A stretch of DNA of 64,000 nucleotides, taken from contig NC_049984.1 in NCBI RefSeq assembly GCF_000003815.2, positions 15,251,158 through 15,315,157 on the forward strand, given 5' to 3'. A program made the translations under genes and the position numbers. This stretch comes from Branchiostoma floridae. Its lineage: Eukaryota > Chordata > Leptocardii > Amphioxiformes > Branchiostomatidae. The notes under the pieces are model-generated. The model was not told the origin of the DNA and ran no database searches. It was given only the letters and a program-made list of their open reading frames with translations. Positions 31,606-44,000 of this stretch are shown here, piece after piece. The stretch's first letter is position 1. Each line of letters begins with the position of its first letter.

Positions 31606-32644
31606 GTTTGGGATGCAGGCTGATATGACTTTCATGTCCTAAACATGTCCTCAATCAAAACAATATTTCATCTAGCCTCCCCTGCAGTAGCCATCGGGCA
31701 TTTTGTCAGCTATCTACACGTTTTATGAGGTTTTGATTGCTTGCTGATATCTTATTACTGTCCCGGGGCATCGACTACAAATCATACCCCTGTACCTATC
31801 AAAAACGTACATAGAGAACAAGTGACAGAGGCTAAATGTCCTTGGTCTAGCTTTAAAGTAAAGCCAGTTGTCCGATTGGATGTCGGGGAGAAAATTCGTT
31901 CTCTAACCGGTGTTTTTTTATTGTCCTTCACTCCAGCTTGTAGATTAAGAATAGTTCCTTGCGGCCATACAGATTCATTTTACACACTTTCTTGCATAAC
32001 AAGCCACATTGTAATGGCGGCCCCTCCTATGAACCCTATAGCGAGCCTATCATCAAATGTACTTACGAGTCTGTTCTAAGGGGGAAGCATTACTACGTAC
32101 GCCGAAGGCTTCGTCATATTTCTGCGTCCAGCTCATGCCATCTGCAATACCAACGATGTGCAAATAAAGAAGCAAAACGCTTCCATTTTTATAGGTATAA
32201 GAGAAAAATATTGTCTTTCTGGTTATATGGCCGTCCCTAGCAAAACCCTGACGACCCTAGCCTTGTTTGAGTTGGCTGCTGACAAGGAATATGGAAATTT
32301 TGATATGTGAAATTCAAAAAAAAAATTCGGTATTTCATGCCGTTAACAGGCTTTGAACAGTTGATAAAAGGATGTGACACGTGCACACAGACACACCCAA
32401 AACTATATCTGCATTTTCCATGGATACAAAAGAATAATCCTTACCTATAGACGGAACATATATTTTTTCCAGAGCCCTAATCGATAACGTGCACATCAAC
32501 ATTTTCCCCATGCCTTACGCAACAATCATCACAAAACCTCAAAGTACAGACTCCTATGCCATAAAGTTTCCCATCGTTTAAACACGCACCACATTATATT
32601 CATTGCCAGTATATGTCTGGCAGCATTGATCTTTCTGGACTTAA
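31606..32644. other. Intergenic, nothing recognised
   Basis: Two overlapping frames (31741-32079 and 31959-32240) have no recognisable motif. Confidence 0.45.
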
Positions 32645-32955
32645 CTGTGTGCCTAGACTATAGTCTTTAAGTTGAATGTTCCTTGGTCGACTGCCAAGTG
32701 CTGGCAAAGACGTCACAAGACAAGATTTTAGAAGTTCTATAAGTTTCCATAAGTTTCCATTCACTTCACGTCCTTGAAATTGCGCAATTCCTGTCTTCCT
32801 TTGATTTCAATTTTTGTGTGCCTAGGCTATAGTTTTCAAGTTGAATGTTCCTTGGTCCAATGCCAAGTGTTGGCAAAGACGTTGCAAGACAAGATTTTAG
32901 AAGTTCTATAATTTTCCATAGGTTTCGAGTAAGTTTCCATTCACTTCCAGTGTCT
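32645..32955 (+). repeat. Tandem duplication, ~165-bp unit, 2 copies
   Basis: GTGCCTAG(A/G)CTATAG, AAGTTGAATGTTCCTTGGTC, GCCAAGTG(C/T)TGGCAAAGAC and ACAAGATTTTAGAAGTTCTA occur at about 32650-32740 and 32817-32910. The shared CAAGTG/TGGCAAAGACG part is colinear. Confidence 0.8.
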
Positions 32956-33249
32956 TCCTTTAATTCAAAATGTCTGAAATTTCTTGTGGTTGATTTTCCG
33001 TGTCCTTGCTCTGTTTATCTTAGCAGGACCTCAAGCTGATGGTTATAAAGTTTGTCATTATACCGATTTCCAAGTCTCTAACTTGTGGTGCTGTATAGTG
33101 TGGGTCGTTAACCCCTGTCCTGTTGGTATTGACCTCCCAGATCTGATGGCTTCATCAGATCAGTAAAATCTGAGCTACTTTTCCATTAGGTGCGCTTTGA
33201 TTTGGTATGCCACATCTAGGTTAGAAATACCCCAAACCCATAAAAACTC

Positions 33250-33553
33250 GGGACTCACACGTCGGTATATATCTAACTACAAATGTATATGTAAGGAAGT
33301 CTTAGCCTTAGCCATGTCACCGGAAAAATAGTTGAAACGGGACAAATATAGCTAGATAACATGGCAGAGGATTTAGTTGGTTGTAAACCATGCTCCTCGG
33401 ACAGCTATTTCCTCTGGCAATGTTACGTGTCTAAATTATTTTCAATTTCTATTTTTTTCCAGTGACGTGTGGAGCCTGATAGAAGAAAAGAAAGAAGAAA
33501 ATTCCATACGCACCTGAACCGCAAGACTTGAATATGCACACACGTGTGAACCC
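33250..33553. mobile_element. Palindromic MITE, family 1 (diverged copy)
   Basis: The left end, GGACTCACACGTCGGTATAT, and right end, TGAATATGCACACACGTGTG then AACCC, are inverted relatives. Internal GGGACAAATATAGCTAGATA and ATGGCAGAGGATTTAG match the other family 1 copies. No ORF. Confidence 0.65.
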
Positions 33554-34357
33554 GGCTTATGAGCCTGTATACGGAATATATCTCTCCGAAGCTGCGATAT
33601 GGTATTGGCCTCGTTGCGGCCGTGAGCAATTTGACAAAGCGCTCAACAACATTCATCTATAAAATGTTCTAACGCTTTGTGGGTTCTGTTGCCTTTTAGT
33701 CATACTTTTGCGTGGTATTTCGTTATTAAGTCAAGGGTAACACAAATTTAAGTCAAAAAGCAGCGACTGAGCCGACATACCTTAGCCTACTCAAATACCC
33801 ACTTAAGTCTTTGGGTGCTTTACATAAAAGGCAAAATATAAAGTTAGGCCGCAATGTTTTGCTAAACTCGTCAACTTTAAGATCTGCGACGGGAAAGCGA
33901 TAAAGTCATAAACGCCTGGTAGACCTTTGCATTGACCCGGGATTGACTTAATCTGTGGGCCAAAGGTCACCATTTACCCAGTCGAAAGTCTTCCAAAAAT
34001 CAATAAAGTAGGCAAAGGTTGATTTGTGTTCGTGACTCGCTGTCTCTGATAGCCGTGCGAAGTGGGTGGATGGAGTCGATATAGGCTCTGGCTTTTCATA
34101 AGGTATTCTTGTCACCATTTCTGCAAATTAGACTCTAGGTACTGGTCTAGTCGGTAGTAAATGAACGTAAAAGGGACTAGTGTATACTGAGTTCATCAGA
34201 CTTTATTGTACTAATACCCGATACATTGAGCCGCTGTCAAACATTCATGGTCATCTCGACCTTGCCCTCAACAACTACAAACCCAAGGTCAGCGGTGGGT
34301 TAGAAAAGACTGTTTAAACAAGTTTCAGTCCATTTGGGTGATATATCCGTGTTAAAG
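33554..34357. other. Intergenic, nothing recognised
   Basis: No supported features. Confidence 0.45.
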
Positions 34358-34862
34358 GGGCATTCCACTCCAGAAGGGGGTGGTGTTTTTCAATAGATAA
34401 TGTGTCAATGAATACATAATCAGCCGAATTTTGTGGAATTCACATTGCGCGATGTGTGTTTTGTAAAACAATATGATACTCACTAAACCCATGCAGACCC
34501 TACCCATGCATTCCCTATACAAATAGACACTTTGTTTATTTTGCATCTTTTCGGAATAAATGAGAATCGCTTAGCACACCGAGAAGGCAAATTGCTCATA
34601 AGATAGCAAAAAACACATAACAAAACGAGATTTCATAGCGATACTGAAATTTTGTAACATCACCTAAACGTTTTGCATTGTATTCAGCCATAGGATTAAT
34701 TCAATTAGAGGGTACTTGAGGAGTTTAGTAAAAGACTGGATGCTTTTGAGGCACATGGAGTACTGGGTACTTTATCGTATAATGTGAAGAAGTATGCATT
34801 AATTACTTCCTAAAATGAATATCTATCGACAAATAACACTCCCGTGTGGAGTGGAATGAATA
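34358..34862. mobile_element. Putative ~500-bp TIR element
   Basis: CATTCCACTCCAGAAGGGGG near 34362 pairs inverted with the block at 34839-34858, which reads on the minus strand CATTCCACTCCACACGGGAG. Similarity continues about 45 bp inward (GTGGTGTTTTT...ATAGATA). The interior is AT-rich without coding capacity. No convincing target duplication. Confidence 0.5.
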
Positions 34863-35493
34863 TATGCGATTTACGGGATATGCTATCGCAGGTACGTCGT
34901 ACGAGGTTTGTGACCTGGGCTTTAGTCAGCAGTTCTAGTGCTCGTGCCGTGGTTGGGAGCAATTTGTTTAATGCAACGACCACTGCTGGCTTACTGTCAA
35001 CCAGCTCTCAGCCAGATCCAAACCCAGTCCAGATCTCAAGTCCGCTCTCATTCAGTCCCAAATATTTGAAACCTTTAAAAACATTCGGCTGACACAGGGC
35101 AGACCAGTTGGGCCCAGTGGCAAAACCTGGAATACCAACTGCCAACCAATCACAGGTGCAACCGACTTTGCTCCCATGCCCAACTATTGTCTTGGGAAAA
35201 TTGGGGAGGGCTGTGTGTAACTGGGGCGTAAATAAGCCTCCATATGGCTCTACTTAGAAGACCTTTCCTTTGTTTAACATGCTCTACGTGAACAAAATGA
35301 CACCTTTCTTACTTGGGAGATTTTTGTTTGGTCTAAAAGTAAAACTTTTGCAGTAGAGCGGGTGTCTATGCACTTTCACCCATTTTTCTTACTTTCAAAG
35401 TACCCACTTCAATTTGAAGTACCCCTACTGACATCTAGTGACCTCTCTATCCATCTAATTACATGACATTAGTACATTTGAGCACGCAAACCT

Positions 35494-35832
35494 CTAGATG
35501 GAAATCTTCACCACAGCCATCTTCTGCAATATCTCTCTCAAATCAATCAGTAAAAGCCCCCTTTCATCTTGCAAAAACCCTACGATACAACTTGTGCCAA
35601 ATCTCCACTTACAGTAATTAGCCCCATAGGGATGTTCTTCCTTCATCCTTAGATCTCTTAAGCTGTCATTAGCGCAATTTTCAAGTTCAAGTTCCCACCC
35701 ACGAAAATAGAGGGGTTTACCAAAGTATGCTCTTGAAGCCGTCTCAAGGAGTCGTCTTCCAGGCATGTTGCTTGCACGAGATGATTTCGCTTGCGTGGTT
35801 CTTATTGTACTCATACTAATTCCCCCTTGCAT
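35494..35832 (-). CDS. Hypothetical 112-aa ORF, unrecognised
   Basis: An ATG-initiated frame of 112 codons. It starts MQGGISMSTIRTTQAKSSRA, has a mixed-composition middle (FRGWELELENCANDSLRDLR) and ends REILQKMAVVKISI. Composition is fairly protein-like and there is no internal repeat. I do not recognise a domain. There is no neighbouring exon, and the AT-rich surroundings and nearby tandem repeats argue for chance or a transposon remnant. Confidence 0.18.
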   Translation of the reverse strand: MQGGISMSTIRTTQAKSSRASNMPGRRLLETASRAYFGKPLYFRGWELELENCANDSLRDLRMKEEHPYGANYCKWRFGTSCIVGFLQDERGLLLIDLREILQKMAVVKISI

Positions 35833-35904
35833 GTTGGAAAGATTGCCAAGACGGTGTGGAGTATCCTATGTACCGAGAAGCATTAAACATTCTCGGCGCA
35901 TTTA

Positions 35905-36195
35905 CTCGCATTTCAATATACGACCTACAATTACAAATATTTTACACATAACATCAATACTTAGTTTTCATGACACCCGCGTACTTAAATGTACGAAATA
36001 AAATGTCAATCATTTTACACAGCACACCAATAATTAGTTTTCCTGACACCTGTACTTAGATATACGAAGTACAATTATAAATATTTTACACAGCACATCA
36101 ATAATTAGTTTTCATGACACTTGTATTTAAAACATACGAAGCACAATTACAAATATTTTACACAGCACACCAATAATTAGTTTTACTGATACCGG
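35905..36195 (+). repeat. Tandem repeat, ~70-bp unit, about 4 copies
   Basis: TACGAAGTACAATTA-like, AAATATTTTACACAGCACA and CAATAATTAGTTTTCATGAC followed by ACCTGTACTTA recur about every 65-75 bp. The first unit is the most diverged. Confidence 0.85.
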
Positions 36196-36439
36196 TATAC
36201 CTCAGGGACTCTCTAAGAGGTTACAGGAACCCCATGTCAGAGCCTCAATTTCTCTTCTGACAGATTTCTGCAGTTTTAACGCTCTGCGTTATGATTAAAT
36301 TATGACCAACCGTAGCTAGTAATTACTACTCTGTAGGTAGCCATTAACTCTCCTTTACAAAAGGGCAGCTACAGGAGAAAAACCCTTTCATTCATCTCAA
36401 TGATGTATGGAGCGTAGAATGTCAGATTTTCTCTTGTAA

Positions 36440-36670
36440 CCTCCATGAAAAATGGAGGTATATTTTTTGGGTGTGTCTGTCTATCTGTGTTTCTGTATAT
36501 CTATGTTCAGAAAAACTTAAGAACCTTTGGATGGATTGTGATGATATCTGGTATGTGGGTAGATATAGATGTTGGCAAGGTTGATTTTGGGCTCCCTTGT
36601 GGCTTTAATGGGTACGGCAGCTTGAATTCTTGTTTCTGTATCTTTCGTCCTGGACGTGCTAGTTGAGTAA
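36440..36670 (+). repeat. GT-rich dispersed repeat copy
   Basis: GGGTGTGTCTGTCTATCTGT, then CTTAAGAACCTTTGGATGGA, TTGTGATGATATCTGGTATG and TTGATTTTGGGCTCCCT. This is the best preserved centre of the family. Confidence 0.65.
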
Positions 36671-36844
36671 GGTTTGTCTACATGTATCTAAGTGGGCAGG
36701 TGAACAATGTATAGCATACTTCGTATGAGGTCCGAACGTGCATCATGTTTGTCACAGCATAAATTCACTTTTATAGGAAGCCGTTTCAATCATGTTATAT
36801 TTTGATTCTGAGACAGGCTAACATTTACATTAACGTCCATTAAT

Positions 36845-37130
36845 TGGCATTCAGGACCTTCCGACGTACGACTTTGCTCCCGACCATTCCTCAACCAAAG
36901 TCGAGCGTAGCCTGGAATCCGTCCTATTCTGGCCCGGTTCGTTCCTCTGATGGCATCCGTACAGAAAATGGTTTTCGAGACTTTCAGATTTAAAAAAAAA
37001 ATCATATTCGATTATTACAGATCACTTTTAAAACTAGTAGGCTGCCTCGCCTACCAACTTCCAACCACAAATGATCTTGCCCACGACTTACTCACGACCA
37101 TAGTCTGGAGAAGGTCGGGAGGTCATGGTC
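36845..37130 (+). repeat. Dispersed repeat shared with 17067-17345
   Basis: Colinear with the copy at 17 kb: AGGACCTTCCGACG, TGCTCCCGACCATTCCTCAA, CTGGAATCCGTCCTATTCTG, CGAGACTTTCAGATTTA, ACTTCCAACCACAAATGATC, CATAGTCTGGAGAAGGTC. Confidence 0.6.
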
Positions 37131-37269
37131 AGCTACGTGTGAAGAAGGCTTAAAACATATCTTGGATTATATTGCTCGGTAGGTAAAGTTATAGTATGCT
37201 TTATAGACGTACTACATTCTACTCAAAATGTTACAGCTAGAGGTTCCAGCAACATTTGTACAGTTATGG

Positions 37270-37540
37270 AATTTACAGGTACATAACTACTGTTACATAA
37301 TAAAGGATAATCTACCTAAAACAAGAGCTTTTATTAGTAGTATGGGTGAGAGGTTTTATAATCATTGTAGGCGTTTACAGTACTATTGGAGGGATTTCTA
37401 ACGTCTAGACATTCTTTGATATATTTTCCTATGTATGCCCTGCGTGGGTTGGCACATGTCATTATGTACTTTAATTTGCTCTTCAATTTAATTGAGATAA
37501 GTCTTTGTGTATAAAATTACAGCCTTGCGTGTGTATACTG
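37270..37540 (-). mobile_element. LINE C-terminal/3' remnant
   Basis: On the minus strand the frame FKYIMTCANPRRAYIGKYIK then ECLDVRNPSN aligns with the minus-strand LINE at 22040-22291 (FKYIMTCDNPCIADIGKHIK, EGLDIRNSSN). It belongs to the same LINE family and is heavily truncated at both ends. Confidence 0.65.
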
Positions 37541-37668
37541 ATTGATTTACATGAAGTCTGTCTTGACTTTATATTTCTTTTGATTACCAGTATTGAACTA
37601 TCTAAAAGTTGTCTTATCTTCCTTCACATATCAGTTGCTAGGGTAGAAAACCTGCTCTGTAGGCTAAC

Positions 37669-37843
37669 ATCACATTTCCAAACCAGGGACCGGCCGGGCT
37701 GTTTGTGGCAGCGAAAAACAGACATGTATACGTATATAATGCCCACCATATTCTCTTTACGTCTTGTGTAGTTTGGTGTCTTTTATATGATACTTTACGC
37801 TCCCGAAAGCTGCCCGGCCGGGCCCCTGTTTGGAAATGTGACG
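37669..37843. mobile_element. 175-bp MITE with ~35-bp inverted ends
   Basis: The left end, CATCACATTTCCAAACCAGG then GACCGGCCGGGC, is inverted at the right end (GCCCGGCCGGGC then CCCTGTTTGGAAATGTGACG). No coding capacity. The target duplication is unclear, at most 2-3 bp. Confidence 0.75.
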
Positions 37844-38419
37844 TAGTCCTTAACAATTTTGCTCAGCGTCACTGACGACAGAAAGTGGATGCTATCTAAA
37901 ACCCAGTTGCTTGAGTAACTGCTATTTGGCGTACTCAAGATGAACAAACTTTCTTGACAATTTCAAGATTGCCAAGAAAAACCCAGACGTTAGTCCATCT
38001 TTCTTCACGAAGCCACGTGATTGGCACATTGTGAAATCCCCAGGGACGGACTTCATTTCCGTTGAGAGAGTGGTACCCTGGCACCGGGGACAATTAATTG
38101 ACCTAACATGGGTATCTAACACTCATTAGTGTAGCAGAGGGCGCCATAATTTCCTGGTCCTGCGAGTAGATCTGGAATGGGATGGAAACCTTTGACTCAT
38201 TAGAATAGAATCCGGAAATACAACTCCGGCGTTCAGTAATATAGGCACGTTTCACTACTGAATTTTTAAAAGAACTTTGAACGACAATGCTACTTTTTAT
38301 ACATTAGATTTATTATACATCATGACCATCCAAGTTAAGAAAATATACATTCTTTCAGGCGAAATAAGAATTGAAATGAGTTATGGCTCCACTTATTACT
38401 TTGAGATTATGGCGAAGGC

Positions 38420-38656
38420 CCCTTTCCACTAGACGGCGATCGAGCTGCACTCTCACTGCGAGCTTAAAGATGTGTGTAACCTTCGATTTCATTCTGGGTA
38501 TATCAATATAAAACGTAAAAGTGTGACTGAAAAGACTACAAGACTCACAAAGCGTAAAAGTATTTGTTTGTTTTTTTGGTACAATTCCTTGAGCGACCTG
38601 CCAAATTTTAGGTCGCAGAGAGAGCGCAGAGAAAGCGCCGTCTCAGCGGAAAGGGG
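38420..38656. mobile_element. Palindromic MITE, family 2 (~237 bp)
   Basis: The left end, CCACTAGACGGCGATCGAGC then CACTGCGAGC, and right end, GGTCGCAGAGAGAGCGCAGA then GCGCCGTCTCAGCGG, are inverted copies. The interior includes AAAAGTGTGACTGAAAAGAC and CTTGAGCGACC. Other copies: 39655-39834, 39836-39998, 55095-55365, 63618-63831. Confidence 0.75.
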
Positions 38657-39654
38657 GCGTGACTTCTTATACACCTCCATTCCACTGGGGCGATGATCTC
38701 CGTACGACTGCCCTGCGACCGAGCGGTTTGAACTAGCACTCAACGATACGACTTTCAAAGATATACAAAACAGATCTTTTTGACGCTTTATATATTTCAT
38801 TGTCTTTTACGTCAGACTTACCTTTTGTGTCATAAAACTACATTTCTATCATAAAACTAATGGTTGTACATATATTTAGCCCCCGCGGAATATTAGGGTC
38901 ACATCCAACAGAGGTACCCACTGGATAGCTTTGTAAATAAAAAGTATGATAAAATAGAAGAAAAAAATCACAAAACGTACCAAAAATGTACAATAGAATA
39001 ACCTGCATATATTTATTTCCGCAAATAGCCCGGCAGAAAATGTGACTTTAGCATTATAAAATCGTGATCTTTTGCCAGAAAAGTTGCCTTCGTACAGTCT
39101 GTACAGACGTAGCAATTCACACGTTTATAGTGATATTAGTTACATGGTGGGTGGCAATGTCTTTTTGATTATGATAATCCTTTTTATATCGTTAAGACCG
39201 AACTCTATATGATGCCTGCTGTGTGTGATTAAGAGTGGGTATTTAAAGTTACATAACATTAAATTTATAGGGTAGACATCCATATTTGTGCTTAGATCGG
39301 TTAACACGGTGCATCATTGTTTTTGCATAGTTTTTTGTCATAATTGAAACCCTCTGAAATTCAAAGACGACACAAACTTTGTTACTGCCGGAGAGATATA
39401 CGAGAACCTTAGGAGATATATCACCATACCAAGACTCCTCTAAGAATACAGACAAAAACAGACTATTAACTGATGCCACATCGATGCCACGTAAAGATAA
39501 TCTTTCGACGCCTATGTTAGAATATGATAAAGCTGGCGCGTCAAAATGATGACCAAGCGACGAGATAGAACGATTTATTAAGCTTTGAAAGCCTTAAAAG
39601 TTGTCTATTTCGATAATGTATCTTCGTCAGATATCGTATCACGTGTCGTAATAC
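38657..39654. other. Intergenic, nothing recognised
   Basis: No supported features besides short decayed blocks resembling family 2 interior sequence at 38660-38770. Confidence 0.4.
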
Positions 39655-39834
39655 GGCCCCTATTTTAGTAGACGGCGATCGCGCTGCGCCCTCTCTGCGA
39701 CCTAAGGTGTATGTATACTTCGATTTCATACTGGGTATATCATAAAAATGTAAAAGTGGGACTGAAAAGACAATCAAACACACAAAGCGTAAAAATATTC
39801 GTTTTTCCAGGGTGCAATCCTAGTGGAAAGGGGT
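39655..39834. mobile_element. Palindromic MITE, family 2 (shortened)
   Basis: The left end, TAGTAGACGGCGATCGCGCT then GCGACCTAAG, and right end, CAATCCTAGTGGAAAGGGG, frame the interior GTAAAAGTGGGACTGAAAAG. The right arm lacks the inner GGTCGCAG portion. Confidence 0.65.
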
Positions 39835-39835
39835 A

Positions 39836-39998
39836 ACAAATGGGATGTCAAGCAAAATGTAAAAATATGACTAAAAAGACAATAAAGCACAAAAAGTGTA
39901 AAGAATATTCGATTTTAGCTTTGAAATACATTGAGCGATCTGTCAAATTGCTTGGTCACAGTGAGATCGTAGCAAAATCGTCGCCCTAGTGGTGTAAA
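39836..39998. mobile_element. Family 2 right-half fragment, adjacent to the previous copy
   Basis: AAAATGTAAAAATATGACTA then AAAAGACAATAAAGCAC, ending in TTGGTCACAGTGAGATCGTA and AAATCGTCGCCCTAGTGG. It abuts 39834 directly, giving one and a half family 2 units in tandem followed immediately by family 1. Confidence 0.6.
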
Positions 39999-40001
39999 AC
40001 C

Positions 40002-40272
40002 GGGTTCTCACGTGCGAATATATTTAACTCCGTAGGAGTTCCTTACGGAGTCCTTAGCCTCTACCACGCCCCACTGGTCGGTAGAAAAATATGAGAAATC
40101 GGAAAAACAACATGCCAGAGGAGTTAGCTGTCCGAGGATTATGGTTTGTGCCCAGCATGTTATTTGGCTATATTTGTCCAATATCTATTTCAGCAACCTA
40201 TGGAGCCTGGTAGAGGCTTAGACTTCCATATGGACCTTATGCGGACTTGAACATATACGCACGTGTGAACCC
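40002..40272. mobile_element. Palindromic MITE, family 1
   Basis: It starts GGGTTCTCACGTGCGAATAT and ends CATATACGCACGTGTGAACC then C. Internal ATGCCAGAGGAGTTAGCTG and CCTATGGAGCCTGGTAGAGG match family 1. Confidence 0.7.
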
Positions 40273-41089
40273 ACATACCTTAACGTAATCTTCAGACTCT
40301 AAGGGAATATCACCACAAGCATGGCATAGACGCACTCTACAGTAGAGTTATAGCACATGTGTTGGGACTTGATAAGTTATCGGATCTACACTGAATTAGT
40401 TACATGCAGAAAATCTCATCCCCCCATTCATTGTGTCTACGCAAGGATGTCTAGGTCTAGTCTCAGCTGACTTGAATGATGTATAGCTTACACGTGTATC
40501 TTATTTTTACTGTGTACCCATGCATCACAGTGACAGTCTGTGTAAAACCGACTTATATGTGTAAACCATATACGCTGTATTAATAACGTATGTGCACTGT
40601 AAAACAAAGTATACGTCGTGAGATTTATATGTAAAATTTTGTATTTTTTTTGTACAGTAAATGTAAAGGAGACGGGATGCCGAAGCTTTTAGGAAACGGA
40701 AATTGTATGATTAACCGCGTCTCATTGTCTTGCAAGCAAACTGTTTAATCACGTCTAAGTGGAGGCATATCAGACTGGATTCGTCATAATGTTTAAGTTG
40801 CCCGTGCATTTCAGGGGTGGTGTTCATCCCCTTTTCTGGAGCCCTTGGGCCACACATTTGTACAAGCCACTACAGCAGGGGGCTAGTGGTAGTGATGTGT
40901 GTGTAACTCCCATACTCTTCCTCATGAGTGCTGAGTGCTAAGAGAAATTGCATTGAAAGCAGAATATAACATTTGATGAGTCTTTTGTGACCCGGTCGTA
41001 GACCTCCCAGGTACAACGCGAGTCACTTTTACAGTACCGTGCAGGTACCGGTCAGGTCAGGTCAGTAATACACTGAAGAAATAACGAAG
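40273..41089. other. Intergenic, with the first degenerate satellite fragment
   Basis: No gene. At 40763-40800, GGAGGCATATCAGACTGGAT then TCGTCATAATGTTTAAG resembles the satellite monomer that dominates 41.1-44.1 kb. Confidence 0.45.
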
Positions 41090-44000
41090 CGATCATCTAG
41101 TAACTAATGTTTTACGATACATGTACTTCTAAACACATCAAAGCAAAGGGCACATCAGATCGTCTTTGTCATAGATTTTTCAATATTCAGTAAAGCATTG
41201 TCCAAATTTAGCCAGAACGGCAGTTTATAATAATACACATTCAGCGATCAACTATTGGATGATGTTTTGCAATTAACATACTTCTAAACACATCAAAGCA
41301 AAGGGCGTACGAAACTGACTTTGTCATAGATTTTGCAATATTCAGGTAAGCCTTTGTCCAAATAACACCATAACGACATTTTTCTATGTCAACACTGAAG
41401 AACAAAACGATCAACTATTTGATAATAGTTTACAAGCATTGTACTTCTAAACACACCAAAGCATAGGGCATATCAGACTGACATAGATTTTGCAATATCC
41501 ATGGAAGTACGGTATTGTCCAACTTACGCCAGAACGGTAGTTACTCTTCCACACTGACGAATAAAGCGATCAACTATTGGATGATGTTTTACAATTAACA
41601 TACTTCCACATCAAAGCAAAGGCCATATCAGACTGGATTTGTCATAGCGATTGCAATATAACATCGTAATGACGGTTTCATCTCCACAATGAAGAACAAA
41701 GCGATTAACTATTGGATTATGTTTTACAATCATTATACTTCTTAGCATATCAAAGCAAAGGGCATATCAGACTGGCTTTGTCATATATTTTAATATTAAT
41801 ATTAAGTTAAGCCTTTGTGCATCTAATGCAGTAACGGCAGTTAATTTGCAACATTTAAGAACAAAGCGATCAACTTTTTACATGGATATTGGTTTACAAT
41901 TATTATACTTCTAAACACATCAAATCAAAGGGTGTATCAGACTGACTGCGTCATAGATTTGCAATATTCTGTAAAGCATGGTCAAACTAACACCAGAACG
42001 GCAGTTACACTTCTACACTGAAGAATAAAGCGATCAACTATTGGATAATGGTTTCTTTTATTATACTTCTAAACATATCAAAGCAAAGGGCATATCAGAT
42101 TGACTTTGTCATAGATTTTGCAATATCCACGGAAGCCTCTGTCCAACTAACACCGTGATTACAGTTTTGTCTCCACATTGAAGAACAAAGCGATCAACTA
42201 TTGGAATATGTTTTACAATTTTTGTACTTCAAAACACATCAAAGGAAATGGCAAGTGAGAATGGCTTTGAAAAAGTTTTTTTTAATATACAGTAAAGCTA
42301 ATATGATAACAGACTAACTTGATAACCCGGCGTCTTTGATATTGTCTTGAAAACAAATTGTGTATTCGTGTCAATGCAAAAGCATATCAGACTGGATTCT
42401 TCATAGATGTTATGATATTCAGGGAAGCCTTTGTCCAACTAATGCCATAACGGCAGTTACATTGCCACACCAAAGAACAAAGCGATAGACCATAATGTTG
42501 TACAATTATCATACTTCTAAACACGTCGAAGCAAAGGGCATATCAAATTGGATTTGTCATCGATTTTACAATATTCAGGCAAGCCTTTGTAAAAATAACT
42601 CCAGAACCACAGTTACATTGTTACACTGAAGAACAAAGCGATCGGCTGTTGGATACTATTTTGAAATTATCATACTTCTAAACACATCAAAGGAAAGGGC
42701 ATATCAGATTGACTTTGTCATAGATTTTACAATTACAAGGTTAGCCTTTGTCCATCCAAAACAGAAACGACACTTCCAGCTCCATACAAAAAGCGATCAT
42801 CTAGTGGATAATATTTCAAGATACTTCTAAACACATTAAAGCAAAGGGCAGATCAGATTAGTTTTGTCATATTTTTTGTAATATCCAAATATACGTAAGT
42901 CTTTGTCCAACTAAAACCGTAACGACAATTCCAGCTTCACGCACAAAGCAATCATCTTGTGGATAATGTTTTATGATACTTCTGAACACATTAAAGTAAA
43001 GGGCATATCAGACTGACACGATTTTGCAATTGTTTGATAATTATCATACGTTTAAACACATCAAAGCAACGGGTATATCAGACTGACATATATTTTGCAA
43101 TATTCAGGTAAGCCTTTGTCCACTAAAACAGTAACGACAGTTTCAGATCAACGCTGCAGAATAAAGCGATGAAATATTGGATAACGGTTAACAAGTATTG
43201 TACTTCTCAACACACTCAAGCATAGGGCATATCTCTATATCATATAGATTTTGCAATATCTAGGGAAGTATTGTCCAACTAATGCCAGAACGGCAGTTAC
43301 ATTGAAGAATAAAGCGATCAACTATCGGTTTTACAATTAACATACTTCTAAACACATCAAAACAAAAGGCATACTAAACTGACTTTGTTGTAAATTTTGC
43401 AATATTCGGGGTAGTAGGCTTTGTCCAAATAGCACCATGACGACAGTTTCAGGTCATCATCATCATATCGTTCCGTTTCAGGTCAACACTTCAGAACAAA
43501 GCGATCAACTATTGGATAATGGTTTACAAACATTCTAAACGCTGAGTTAAAAAGCATAGGGCATATCAGACTGACATAGATTTTGCAATATCCGGGGAAG
43601 AATTGTCCAACTAACGCCCAAACGGCTGTTCCACTGACACACTGAAGAACAAAGCGATCAAATATTGGATAATGGTTTACAAACATTCTAAACGCACTAA
43701 AGCATGGGGCATATCAGACTGACATAGATTTTGCATTATCCAGGGAAGTATTGTCGAACTAACGCCAAAACGGTAGTCCCATTGCCACACTGAAGAACAA
43801 AGCGATCAACTATTGGATTATGTTTTACTTATGTACTTCTAAACACATCAAATCAAATGGCATATCAGACTGGCTTTGTCATAGATTTTGCAATATTCAG
43901 GCAAGTCTTTGTCAAACTCATACCAGAACGGCAGTTACAGTTCCACTCTGAAGAACAAAGCGATGTTTTACAATCATTATACTTCTAAGAACGTCAAAGC

